Part shown: positions 22,287 to 36,400 of the stretch, one piece after another
Layout: each line of letters begins with the position of its first letter
Position numbering within the stretch: the first letter of the stretch is position 1
Assembly (NCBI RefSeq): GCF_964204865.1
Contig: NC_135259.1
Span: 13,154,974-13,218,973 of the forward strand
Direction: 5' to 3'
Source: Styela clava
Lineage: Eukaryota > Chordata > Ascidiacea > Stolidobranchia > Styelidae
Length of the DNA: 64,000 nucleotides
Notes under the pieces: generated by a model
The model's input: the letters and a program-made list of their open reading frames with translations, nothing else
Databases searched by the model: none
Told to the model about the DNA's origin: nothing
Position numbers and translations under genes: made by a program

Positions 22287-24422
22287 TTATAGTTTTGTTG
22301 AAATTTCATTCGACTTAGTTTTAATAGCAGTATTCAGAAGTAAAGAAGCAAGTCGTCTGCTCGCTTTTCCCTTTAAACCTGATGGACAATCGGCATTGGG
22401 ATTGTCTCCTTTATCTTCAGTACGTGAAAGGTTCTTTGATGTGATCGAATTTTTCTTTTCAGAATTGCACGATGTCAAATTCATGCTCGTGTTGTGGCGA
22501 GTTAGTTGCAAGTTTTTAGCAGAATGCATAAATGAGTTATACCGGGTCTCGTGTCCAAGAACAGAAGATGATATTGAGGCTTGGGAGAGCGTGGCTCGCA
22601 GCGGCCTATGTCTTGCAGACAAAGCGGGATCTGAAGGTCGTTTGCTGTACAGTGATCTGGAATACTGGCATTTCCATGGTCGTGCAACAGGGTTCTGAAA
22701 TGCAATATTTAATTATATTTACAGGAGTATTCTGATTGAACACAGATATTGACATAATGACGGAATTACTCGCTGGAAAATTAAAAAAAAAGATGACGAA
22801 CTTCAGAACCATCTTTTTAATTGGGCGCAAAAGCGAAAAGTAGTTTGTAGTTGAAATTGTCATTATTTAATGAGTAAGTTCGTGTTAATAGGACATAGTG
22901 AAATTTTTATGAGAAATGGTATAACACGGCTGAAGCAAGATTGTTCTATACTCCACGTGTTTCGACGTAAATCACAAATGATTGATAGTATTCCGCCAAG
23001 CAGATTATTAAATAAATAACTGTAAAATGGTACTGTAAGAAGGGAAGACAAATAGTAAATTTTACCTCATGACTTGAAGCACTTTCTTCGTCACACTTCA
23101 CACGTGAGGCTGTTCTATTTGACTCATAGTTAGATAACTGTGATGTCACTGGATTGCTAATTTTGTTATTATTGTTGTTTGTATTATTGAAGTTAAGAGA
23201 GGTGTCTGTCGTTAACTTGATGCCCGTTTTCATCAAATCTTCTATAATTATATAAGAAGTGAATTGTAAACAATAGGTTTAGAAAAAGACAAGCCTAATC
23301 TTACGATGATTATACTATTAAAATCATTATTGAATTCAGAAGGGGAAACATCCTCAGAGTAAAATTATTGCCGCACGATGTACAATTTATAGAAATATTT
23401 TGTGTTTGCAAATCTTATGTAAATTGTCTAAGACAAATTATCTAGAAAATTAGGAACAATCTGCCTTCTTTTTTTAATGATTCCAATTATGAATCAAAGA
23501 TCAAATACCAATGTTCAGAATAGCCAAAAACAAGGAAATGAAAATGGAATAGAAAATACCTGGAGTTAAAATAAATTGTTTATTACGCCATTCAGGAAGA
23601 TTCGGCTGATCTATAACAGGCTTTGCGCTGTAATATAATAAGCACGTTCAAAATATAGTTATATACATTTAAAATGTTAAGTGAAATGTTATTGAATAAC
23701 CTGGCTATCCGAATTAACGAAATTTTTACAAATGTAAAATTTTCGTCAGTTAGAAAATAATTGGCCTAATATTTCCGAATGATTAGGAATTAAAAATCTC
23801 GAGTCAGTGTAAAATATAGCTTGAATCTTTATTGATTATAAACCTTGACATTGACTCAATATGTTGTGATGGTGCGTCGCCTTCCGATGTAACAAGAGTG
23901 TTGACGTAGGTAAGAGTTACTGCACTATTGTTCTGCAGAACCACTGTCTGAAAGTACAAAATTCAGTTGTACAAATACTACTTTTTTAAACATAATTGCA
24001 ACCTGATAATTGATTTATTAAAACCAGCCTATAAAAATGCAACCATGATAGGTATTTTCTGAGTAACGATCAGGTGATAATCTGAAGCAGTACACGAAAA
24101 GTAGGAGACTATTCTATAGTTATATATGTTTGTATATGTTGTCTCTATACTCAAAAAATTTGCATTTGCTTAAATCACTGTTGTATTGACTTATTCTGCA
24201 ATACAGGTAAATCTTTAAAATAGAATACTCGCCATAAAGTAATTGAAAGTGCCTTACCGAATTAATTGATGTAGTTCCTTTTCTCGTCGAACTTATAGTT
24301 AAAAACGATTGATTACTTCTCTTGAATTTAGCTGGGCAAAGCGAACTTCTCAAAATGAGTTTACGCCATTCATTCCTTACTTTATTGTTGAAGAAACAAT
24401 GAAATACGAAGATGAAAACACC
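22287..24422 (-). other. Cytoplasmic tail of the adhesion GPCR with possible PDZ ligand
   Basis: About 300 residues in exons 26-30, Ser/Thr/Asn-rich and probably disordered. They include an Asn run encoded by AAC/AAT repeats in exon 29. The last residues are SNEISTKL; the final T-K-L fits a class I PDZ-binding motif (S/T-x-hydrophobic). The last exon begins after the strong acceptor TTGCATTTCAG. Confidence 0.7.
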
Positions 24423-27400
24423 CTTTATAAAAAGATGAAATAAAAATTTGTTCGTGACATTTCTTGTGATTTTCATTACAGGAATATAAATATAGTTATA
24501 TTCTATTCAATTCCAATAAGGTCATTTACGAGAAGTAAGTTTCGTTTGAACAAAGTCAGTGATTCTCAGTCATACATACGTGTTTACAAGTATGATGTAG
24601 TAAGGGTGAAGACAACTATTCTAATCTAGTTAGGAGTACTGCCCAAATATCTATGACTTTTGTCGGGCGAAACGTTACCGATATATATTTTGAGTTAGTG
24701 TGCATTGTCTTTACTCTTGCTGTAGCATTCAGGCATTATATGCATACGGATTCATCACCGCAAAAGCTTTAGAGGAATGATGATAAGTTGGTTACGAAGA
24801 ACCAATTGATAATATTTATAAGATGAAGCTTTTCGAATATCTTTAGAGATTTTCAAATTGGTGACAAGTTACCTCGAAAGCATTACAGATCGTGAAGGCA
24901 TATGCAAACACGGCTGTAGCATTGTTGACGAAGAAAATTCCCAAAATCCAAGTTATTCCAAGTAAAGATAATATAGCAGCGGATCCTTTTATCAACTTCC
25001 TGAAATAAAATGTACGTGCCAACTGCCAAGTATAATTCTACAATGCGGACATACACGTAATGCATGTACAGTATGATTTGTGGAGTCTTATTTCAAAAGT
25101 TTCTGCGCAAATTAGCCCATGCATCTATTTAGCATAATGGAGGTAGGACTGCTATTAGAACGTTTATCTATGATGTGAAAATATCATTTTATTCAAAGCA
25201 AATATACTGGAATTGATATTTTTCAAAATAGAATATTATTGCGATTGCTTTAAACTTGTTTATCGCCTTTTTGTGGATTCGCGAGTTCAAATCTCAATAA
25301 AGACGATGTTTGCTCTACTTATCAACTTGAAGCGTACTTACGATAATTTTACCGAATAGTTAGTTGCTAATGGGGTGGTTGCTGTTGTAAAATAATTTTT
25401 ATCTTAATTCAAAAGAGCTTTTTTATAACGTATAAGAACACTTTTTTCCGTCTCGCTTGTACCTTTTCAGTGGCTTTCGTTTCTATATATTTTAGCACTG
25501 TTCTCTTATTCGCAAAACGTCATTGTTTAGTAAACAAAATATTTAATAATAATTGATTTATATTCAGCAAACTATAATTCTACTCACCTTCCTGCTTCAA
25601 GCCTTGTGTTATCGACTCCATTATGTTGACTGACAAGACGCATCGCAACAATTAGGAAATATGTGTTAATTAGTGCAACTAATAACACAGGCCCAGCAAA
25701 TGCCCACATAAAGTTATCGTCGGTACTTAGCCAGCAACTGTATACATAAATGAAATATGATTTTAATGTATGATGCTAAAGAAATTTTAACAAATTCGAA
25801 TGAAATCTCAAAACAAATTTCTGGTACAATAGACCTGATTGGAAAGTTTCAGAATATTTGCATCGATTTCCTGATTAGTTCTTTAAAAAGAAGAAAAGCT
25901 TAATGATGAAAAGTTTTGTTTTGGGTATATTAATACCTAAACAGTTAAAAGTCCCAAATATATGATAGTGGATTGTTAAAAGGTAGATGGGATTAAAATT
26001 CACGTTTTCTGCGCGATAGAATCAGCAATACAAAGATGCTAGCCTTCAAATATATAGGAGAAACCAAGATATATTCGCAACTACAAAATATTTGAAAAAA
26101 TATCTCAACTGCTTGTCGGTTCCATATCCATCGCTTCTTATCGCAGCTGAAACTCCAACAATCACTAGAGGAACAAGATGAACGATCGAACAATACATGG
26201 CCATTCTTGATGAACTATCAATACTGAAAACTTTGACCAGTGATATGTAGAGATGATATCCTTCGACACACATCCAACCAAATACTACCAGAAATAAATA
26301 GTGTAATGATCCGGCTATTATTGAACAGGCGACCTACAAAAACAGTTAAATGTTCATTTTTCGATATAATAAAATATGAAATAGAACACAAATATTGAGA
26401 AAGATTCTACTATAAAAATGAGGTTTCTGAAATGTAATATAATACTCGACTATAGTATCAATTGTCAAAACGAATTTTGCTATATATTAATAAAAAAAAA
26501 ATGTTTGATCCAATATCAGCATCTAACTATTCCTAAATTCATTAAAAATTCTAAAAATCCAGTTTCAAAAGAAGTAAAATATTGAATGAAAAATATTCAA
26601 ACCTTATTTTGTGTGTGGTCAACGCCAACGAGAAAAACTGTTTGAGCCAGCGCTAAACTGACGCATAAGCACCGATGGATTGATGTACGAACAGATTTCA
26701 AGCCAGGTAATATAGTGAAACTGATGGCTGACAGCAGAAGACAAACAACAGACATACTGCAACCGATATATGTTAGCAGAGACAAAGCTAATTCGTTTTC
26801 TTCACTCAGCTGAAACAAAGGTAAAACTGATTTTTTGCCGTGCCAAAAATATTATTTAAAAAATGTTCAGCACATGTACTATTCTAATAATTTCGAAAAT
26901 TTTTACAATAAATTATAAAGCCCACCTTGGTTCCTACTGTATCCATGAGTATAGCAAAACTTGTTAAATGATTACATTCGCATTCAGTGCTGTCTTGACT
27001 AGTTGATATCAACCTACATCCATTGGGTGACCAATATCCACCCCCATTTTTGGAATCAGTTTTCCAATAAACACATCTGAAGAAAGCAATACAGTTTATT
27101 TTTATTATACGTGGAGTTGAGTATTTGGAACCCGAGCCGAGTTAGCCATACCCCTGTACAGTGGCGTATTTAGAGTATGGTGTCCATGGGCGCCGTTTGG
27201 TCAGGGGCGCAAAAAAGCGAAAGTTTTAATCGTAAAATGCTTCAATGTGATAATTTTTATATTGAAAACAATTAAAACTCGTATTTTTACTTAAATAATA
27301 ACGTACAAATATCCCAATTCAACAACAGCCGTTAAAATTGTCAACCAACGATCAAGGGGGTGCATTTTTAACTTCGCCATGGGCGCCATTTTACGTAGAT

Positions 27401-30400
27401 ACGCTACTGCCCATGTAAATTGCTGTGACGGCGGCGAGACTCTATTCGCAATTTGTATTTTAATGTTTCGAATGATCAGATAACTGACTTTAGTCTAGTG
27501 TACCGGCACTCAGATTAGTCAATGTACCTTCCGTCTTTATCTGACATGGTCAAACTATGGCCCGCGGACCAAATCCAGACCTTTGGGTAATTCAATTTGG
27601 CCCGTCTGATGTTGCCTCAACCAAACTAAAACCAAATTTTGATGTTTTAGAAGAAAATAACTCAAGGAATTTGTTGACATTGCGATTTAATTTAGTTTTG
27701 GTACGAGGCTTATTGTTTTCAACTTTTGCTTTTGTAACACTGTAAATATTGTTCATATAATTTAACTTTTACGTCACACTCACATGGCCCGCCAGTCAAG
27801 ATGGGCAAATTTCCTGGCCCCAGGTCCAAAAACCTTGCCATCCCCTGGCTATACGTTTGAGAATTAATCGTTGCCCTCTAAATTGTGTGTTTTATGGTAA
27901 GGCTATATTTGATTTATGTCTGTATGACTTTTGTGACATAACCAAGTTTTTTTTTTCTGTGAATCAACAAAATTAAGTTTTGACAATAACAAAGGTTTAT
28001 TAAAGTATCCTCTGACTCTCACCTGATGTTGTAGTGCTTCGATTGGTTCACAGGTTTATGGTGATTAAGCATGATTCGCACTTTCTCTTTAGCGTATAGA
28101 TCTGTATTACTTGGCCGTACAGTTGCCGATATTACTTTGGAAATAATAGATGTAATGTGACCACTTGCATTTGATGCATCGAGTGATGGATATTCAGGTA
28201 CCGTAACCGCATCTGCTTGTTCGTTAGCTTCTACGTTTTCTATAAAATTGTTACCTATGATTTAAAAAGAAATAAAAATATCATTCGGCTAAAACGACGA
28301 CGAAATTTTTTGAACAGTAACTAATTTTTTATTACGTAGTCTGGGACTTCATCAGTAGTCTGAAGTTCGGTCAAAGTTTAGACCAGGCTTTGAATGAGTT
28401 GAATTATACGTTACTCACCTAACAGTTTGTCTAGATTTTCATAAAGAACGAAAACAACATCAGTATCGATACCAAATTTTGCGTTGTGTGGCAGTGAGAT
28501 ACTTCCAGCCCGTTGTAGAGATGTTGCTGTCTTATCTAGCGTGGTGTAAGGAAAATCTACTCTCGTAGTATCGATACTTCCATCGTTAGATGCTGATCGT
28601 ATTGATGTCATCTGTACAAACAAAAATTTGTTGCGTGCCAAGGGTCGGTGGAATTTAATTTCATTCAATTGACTGCGGATATCTGCAGAAAGTGGGTGGA
28701 ATAAATTCTCGTAAATTAATAGACTCATATAAATACGAATTCATATAAACCCACCTGTACTACAGTGCTCTTCCTGGTACTAATTGTATTTCCAGAAATA
28801 TTAGATTGAGCAGCGGCAAGAAAAACTGATTTTTCCATTGCGAGGGAAAGATCGATAGCCCTCGTTGCTTTTTCATCCTAAAATAAAACACCATTTGAGG
28901 CACAAGATGATGTTTTGCTGTGCTGTATCAAAGAGCGTACAAAAGATCCTGATTTGGGAGATAGGCGAAAAAACTTTAATTTCATGAGCAATATTTACAG
29001 TCGTATATAAGCAAATGCGGAAAACAATAATCCTTGTGCCAATCGCAATCTCAACTATTTCGTTGGGCTAATTTTTAGCTAAAACACAGAAATTTATTTG
29101 TTTTTAGTTTGGATGTGGCAGCATCCGGCGGGCCAGATTGGACTACCCAACGGCTGGATTTGGACTGCGGGCAGTAGTTTGCCCATGTCTGGGCTATATA
29201 TTAGACCTAGCCTTAAATTACAGTTTTTTTTTTCCACGAATTGAAGCGTTACAAAATTATGTTCTATTAATGGTGCTATTATTATGATTGGTATACTGTT
29301 TCAACTATCACCCCTAGTTGATTTCTTTTTCAGTTTCTCACCTCCGTAATATCTTGCCATGCTTCTTCATTTCTTTGATTCAGCAAACTATCAACAGTGT
29401 CTCCTACAGCATCAGCAATCGCACGCGTTACTTTTTTATCAGATGAAATAGAATTTTCAGCAAGATCCATGATTCTACAAATTACATACAGTTTGAGATG
29501 AGGTAATCGTTTGGATTCGATTTTGAGGTGCAGATTCTATTCATTGCTGTTTATTTTGAAGAATAAATACATTATTATATACATTAATTGAATTGGGGTT
29601 TAGCTAGGCCATGTTTGATGCCATGTTGACGAATAGCAAGTAGATTACCTGTTAACGAGCGTTGTACTTATCAACCAATCGCCACCAAATAACGGTGTAC
29701 TATTGTCTTGTAATATTTCAGACTGCATTTCAGCAAGAGAAAGTAATTCGTACTGCGTCCTGTTTTCTGAAAAAGAGGGTCAAGTTTGGCTGAAAAAGCA
29801 AAATTATTTGAATCTTAAAATGAACTTGAAAGCATATTCAACCATAATACTTCAGTATAATATAATCCCATGAACATGTTATATAATCGCTATATTTCAA
29901 ATAATTTTTTTTCTTATTACCTTGTTTTCCAATACTGTCCAATTTGTCTTCAAACTTTTGTGTGAGCAGTGAAAAACATTTGCTCAAATCAGGTCTCTGC
30001 TTTGTTGACCAGCCACCCGGTTCGCACCACCAATATGCCGTACCATAAGATCCTTGGCATAACAAAAATTGTCAATTAAAAACGATAAAGATTTATATAT
30101 ATATAGGACGGGCATTGTTTTTAGAAAATTTGTACTACGAGTGAATAATGTAGTATTTGTAGTAATATTTGCAAACAATAGAAGTTCAAAAAGTCAAGTC
30201 CAATACTCTAGCAGATCTGACTGACCCCGATCACATTTTTCTACGTATATGTCAAATAGATGACGTTGAGATTTAGCCCATACCTCACCTCTTGGACAGT
30301 GTTGAGGTATTAGTCCAATAGGACTATCAGGCCAATGAATATTCCGCGTGGTGGTCGACGGACAACTAATGTAATATACTAAATTGGCAGGAGCTTCCGG

Positions 30401-33400
30401 AGACTTGATGTCGTCATTAATGGTGTCGTTATAGGACATCGTGGTAGCTGAAACTTTGCCATAAATTGAAGTTTCAAGCTCTATCAATACAAATAATTTA
30501 TTAAATATAGATTGGTAAAAATCAAAATACGAAAAGTACTCAAGTTTAAATTGAAAAAACCTGTTTATTGATTTTATAATGAAATCCAAAAAAATCAGAA
30601 AATAATGAGATATACATATAATTGTGTTATTACAATAAAATGTTGGCAATAAATATTTCGCACACAGTAACAATATATCCACGTCATGTCAGAGTTAATT
30701 TAATGGAATAAAGTATCATGCACTCTTGCTAAAATCGAACTTTTTAAATCAACTGTTGCTGTTTTTTTTGTGAAGATGACTGCGGACAATTACCTGGTGC
30801 TGTTGTCGTCTCTTCAGTTATTTTCTTCAATGGGTAAATGCATTCATATAATATTGCTATGATGGTATCTTTTGATAAATGATTAGGGGGTTGTTTACCC
30901 GTTGCAAAGCGAACGGTGCAATTCTGTAGAATATACAAAAACAAAATGTGATATAAGATACTTATTAGGCCATATTGGAGTATTTTTTGTGACTTTACAA
31001 AGTTTGTATTTTTGCCATCGCCGGTTCGGTCCCTGAGTGTTCACACTCATATTTCAAATCATCAAATTTATATTGATTTTTGATATGAGGCAAGAGCTTG
31101 AATTCTTGATATGTTTGCTCGTTTTTCAGCATTTCGCACATTCAACATAACATAAAAAGTTCATTCAAACCCACCGTATTTCCTTCACAACTTCTTTTGA
31201 CTTTAGATATTATCATGGATTCTACAGATGCAACAGTGTGTTCTCTATTTCTTAATGACATTTTGATAAATTTGATATTTATATATCCTTTAGTTTCTCT
31301 TGGACGACAAAGGATACTAAAAATAATTAGATCGAAAAGAATAACATTAATGATAATAAGAATAAATTGAAGAAAGCAAAACACGAGAATATCGGTCGGA
31401 TACCGAAGACTTATCGATCGAAACTGTGGTTTCAATTTATGACTCTATAGTGACACCGCGTGTCCCATCACTAATTAATTAATTACTTGCTAATTATACA
31501 ACATAATTTATCCAAAATCAATAGGCTCATGGTCGGAGATATGAGGAATGCACATGCAAAATTTGAAGCAGAATCAACCTCGTTTTCGTGAGATATCGCG
31601 CGCATCTTACAGACAAACATACAAATACCTATCAACATACTTACCGATCAAGATCGATAAGTAATGATCCTCTACACATAGTACATATTATTACCTTGTG
31701 TTGTGAATCCCGAAAATCTCAAAATACTCTTCATCTTTTAAAGTGTTCTTAAATCCTGGTGACATATTATACACAGTCCTTGATGCACATTGTGATCCAG
31801 AATTGAAAAGACTGAAATTTTTTTTAATTTCCATATATCCATCAGCAAGGTAATCTAAAAATGAAGTAACGAAAGTCTTATTTACTCTGGTGTTTCTCAC
31901 GTTAAATATGAAGTGAACATGAACTGTAATACGGCATCCTATATTCAGGTTTTATTGTTTACAACAATTGTTTAAACCAGTATCATTTTAACAATTGGAC
32001 GTTTTGTGAAGTTTAAAAAATTAAAAAAAATTAACCTGGAAGCAAGTAAGATGTTCCATTTTCACTGGACGCAAATTTTCTTCTAGAACTCAAAACACAT
32101 CGGAAATTTTTTGGATATGAAGATCCATCACTTCCAGACTCCAATTCTTCAATAATAGAAAAACCAAACGATTTGCAACCTTGTTTTGACAAACACAAAT
32201 TCACGCACTCCTCTGATGTATTAACAATTTTAACTGTGTCGTCGTCACAGGGAACAATCTGTTGTTTTTCATATTTTACAAATCGATCGAATATATTCGG
32301 ATATTTGTACATTTTCATCCTCAATAGCTCATTTCCTGTAGTCAATAAAAATAAGATTTAGAGCTTTAGAGATAAACCAGCAACAGATGATATAAATATA
32401 TTACATTATCAATTCGGGATTCATAGCAATATTACTTATGAATTTAAAAAAAAACTAATCAAACCAAATTAAACATTGGCATATTCCGTTCCTTATATAC
32501 TATAGATTTTAATATTCCTCATTTAATTCTTATAACATGTGATAGGTTAGTCTTCAGATCAAAAAAGAGCTTTTGATAAAATTGGAGCTTTGGTATTTTC
32601 ATTTACGATTGAATCAAAAATTAGCATATTTAATTGAAGTAAGATTCGTATATTTCACCAACCTCTAATTTCGCGTTTATCTCCAATCGTTCTAACAAAA
32701 TTGCACAATGTATCGTCAACTGATTGTTTAATTCTGCTATTTTTTAATTCTCCCAAAATATCTTGCTTGCGAAGAGTTTGCATAAATTGCAGTTTCGTCC
32801 GAGGTAGTTTACAGTTTCGGCTCTTTTTCATTTTCCATTGCTCAATTTTCTGATATTGACGTTGTTTATACGCATTTGACTTCGGCGCCCACGTTTCCAA
32901 TATGATTATATCGTATGTCATATATTCCCAATAATCAAGAAGTCTATTTTTGTATGTCGACCCAGTCGGAGAATCATATTTGTTGCATTGTAATTTTTCA
33001 TTCAAGATCTCGCCGTATTGTTTGAATCGAGCGGTGAAATTTGAAAGATTAATTTCCGCCAAAATTGACCAACCTAAAAAGTTGCTCGTGGTTTTTAAGG
33101 CAGAAAAACATTTTGCTCTAATTACTATCAATACAAACCTTCGGAGCCTCTAAACGAGTGGTAAAAACTGCGATTATTTCAGATATTTATTTCATCAGAA
33201 ATTCATACTGAATTGAAAAATAGGAATTCCTATGAGCAATATAAAAAATTGTTAGTTGAATTTAACTGTTATCCAGTAACGACAATATTTTCTGCAGACA
33301 TAAAAAAATAATTTGAACTACATTTTAAAGCATATACCTGGCAATAAATTTATAGAGTCGGCGACTTCTTCAATGTATTCACATCCAATTGCATTGAAAA

Positions 33401-36400
33401 TTAATTTTTGTTTTGGATTGTATTCAACAAAATATACTTTTACTCTTTTTACAAGTACAGGCCAAGACAAATAAACTGACGTGGTGTTCAGATGTATCAT
33501 CGTAGAGAATATCTGAAACAAACAAAAACTGAAGTTTTGCAAATTTTGACCTGAATAAAAAATCGAACAAATATCAGTTTTTTAAAATGTAAACCAGTTT
33601 TATTCATTCTGGAACATGGAATGGCAAAATGGAATGGCAACGCCCCCACGGCTTGAGAATTCGATATAGGAATGATCTTTATTAAGTATTGAGATTAATT
33701 CAAACTCATTTGAAGATCATTTGCATATGGTTTGGATAACAATCAAATTTCATTTTGTTACAATTTTCTTACCTTCAAAATTCCGTTTTCAGTATACGGA
33801 TAGAACTTGTTTTCAGAATCGCTTGAACTAAATTCTAAATAGAATTTGGTGAAGCTCGGATTTTGTTTAGCATAATATATTACAGTTATAGAAGCACCAT
33901 GAAACACTTTCACCTTTCCTGTGAAAATATGGAAGTTTAAAAGATTAGAAGAATGAAACAAACAATCTAGTCTTCAAGTCTTGCAACAATTAACGTTACT
34001 GGCGTCACGGGGTATTATCGTAATTCGTTTCAGTGTCTACCGGGACTTTAATAGTCGCAGAAATTTTACTCAGGCATGAGAATCCTTTACTTTTGATTGA
34101 GTGTGCGTGTCATTGCTTTAGGTAAATTATTTAAATTGCCAATGCATAGCATGCAATTCATAAAGGTAATATAGCCTACCTTAGCCTATTCCACAATTTG
34201 ATAAATATACTAAAATTTTCAAAGCGTATTCGAAATATGAAATTTGCAAACGTACCCAGATCTATGAGTATCCAAGGACGTACTTTTGAATTTGCTGATT
34301 TTTTCAATTTTACTCCCACTTTCTTGTACGTATTCGTGTCTATCGTATCTTTACCATTACTACATTGGATATGTGCATCTAAACAAAACAATGAACATGT
34401 AATTGTTTATTGTAATATTTCACAATGCTTTCATTAAATATTTACCACACATACAGAAAGTAATACTAAATAAAATAAATTAGCAATAAATTAGCAGATG
34501 AACCGAGCTAAAATATGAAAAAAAAAATTAGATGAAAAGTGAAATTTAATATTTTCTTTGTCCTTACAATCTAATGCACCATCACATCCAATGGTCTTGA
34601 AACAGACTTCATTTTTCTCGCAAGATTTGTACCGGCATTGTGTTGCAGATGAAAGTTGACATCGATCAACTAGTTTTAAAAAACTTGCAGATTCTGGTGA
34701 GACATTTGCATCATTTCCATTTATGGAAAGCCTATTTATGCAAGACGAAAGAGTTTCCATTTGCGGGAATATTGACTTGAAACGCAATGGACGTCCTAGA
34801 AAATTAATAGAGTTTGTTTTAATGTGTCAAAAATCGTGATGATCTTTTGTATCCTAAGAATTTCATAAATAATTTCACTTTTAAAGTCAAATGTCATGAA
34901 GCGCTGCATAAACCGTAAAAATTTCGAGAGTACCAATTTTTTTTATGCGTTGGTCTGTCCAAAATTGTCATCGCAAAATATTGCTTTCGCACTATACGGT
35001 TATACTAGGCCACGCCCATTTTCTCATTCCTCAAAACTATAAATTCAGAGTAATGCACACCAAAGTGAATGAATTGAATCTGGTAGCCTATTGGCATAGC
35101 CATATCATATAAGAGATTCACACTAGCCAATTATTTGAGTGACGGTTCAAATATATTCTAGTATGAAACTATTCAAATAGTTTAAAGTTATAGTTTCTAA
35201 TAACTTAATTTAAAAGATTACAAACAAAACCATAAAATACCTAGAGTTAGCAAGGTGTTCTGATCTATTTTGAAAGTGTCAACGTGTTCCTCAGAAATAT
35301 GAAATGTTAAAGGCCGACCTTTGTTGAATTCGAGGGTTATCTGAAGATTGAAATATAATTTTTGAAACAAATTACTAAGAAAATAACTGTTACTTTTTAT
35401 TGAAGAAATCAAAAAAAAGTTGCTCTGTACTAAACAACTTGTAATGACATATTTATTCAATCGATAGAAAAATGCAGATTGTACTTGTAAGGTACTAACA
35501 AGATCTTATAAAAAAATTTATTGCTATCGCAAAATAGTCTCGACAAATTTGCCTCATACCCCCAAAATCAATGCGAATTTGGATGATTTGAAATTTAGGT
35601 GTGATCAGTTCCCAATGGCTCGAACGGGCGGTAACGAAAATAAAAACTCAAATCTCTAAATATATTATATATACCCCTAACCCCTATAATACATTGAAAA
35701 CTCCAATAAATCCCAAACATGACTAAAAAAAATAACATGGCGATATCTGTTATCAGCACATAAATGATATCGCCGCAATCCTTTTTGTAGGCCGAATAAA
35801 GCAAAAATTTTGCCAGAACTCCGAAAACGATGAACAAAGCAGACTTTCATTTCCACAAATGACGTATATGCAAAAACTTACCGCGTTGTTAACTCTTGTA
35901 ATAGATACTTTTTGTGGCATTTCTTCAGAATTAGATTTTCCAATTAATGGAATTGTTAAAGTTTCACCTCCGTTCTGAATTACGGAAACATAAAGAAATA
36001 TAAGAATATATAACTCCAGTATCTGGATTACGATAATATATAAAGCAACTGACTACTTGATTTTATCCGTTCAGAAGTTAGAAATAAAGCAATAAAGCTC
36101 AAAATACTAAAATTAATAATAAGACGATAAATATTCTGCTTATTCTTCTCATGTCTAAAAAATCATATTCTTGCCTTTCCAAGAAGTAGCTTCATTTGGT
36201 TGTTCTTCAGATTCAGAGCAAACCAAGATTCAGGCCTCTTATTTTTCAACTTAATGACGGAAAACAATAATCCATCAGCAGATTCTTTGAGTGTAAACTG
36301 AGCACTAATGCTCTCAATTTCCAGTGCTTCATTTGTATTCCTTACAGACGAGTTTGATGAAGAGAGTATTGCCTTCTCAAGTACTCGGGAATCAAAGACT

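Larger units (their letters stand above)
26926..29766 (-). other. GAIN domain with GPS autoproteolysis site (exons 16-21)
   Basis: Residues about 911-1222. Subdomain A is helical (LLNQRNEEAWQDITE). Subdomain B includes DVVFVLYENLDKLL and EKVRIMLNHHKPV. The GPS in exon 21 has CVYWKTDSKNGGGYW, GC, and CECNHLTSFAILMD. The cleavage triad HL/T is intact (cut before residue 1210), leaving a canonical tethered agonist starting TSFAILMD. Cleavage competence is therefore predicted. Confidence 0.92.

Noticed and set aside
22282..22698. 138-codon plus-strand frame
   Set aside because: Exact antisense of the last GPCR exon, whose minus-strand reading is in phase with 29 other exons.
35595..35837. 80-codon hydrophobic minus-strand frame in a GPCR intron
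   Set aside because: Exons on either side join in phase without it, and it has no flanking splice sites; probably AT-rich chance or repeat-derived.
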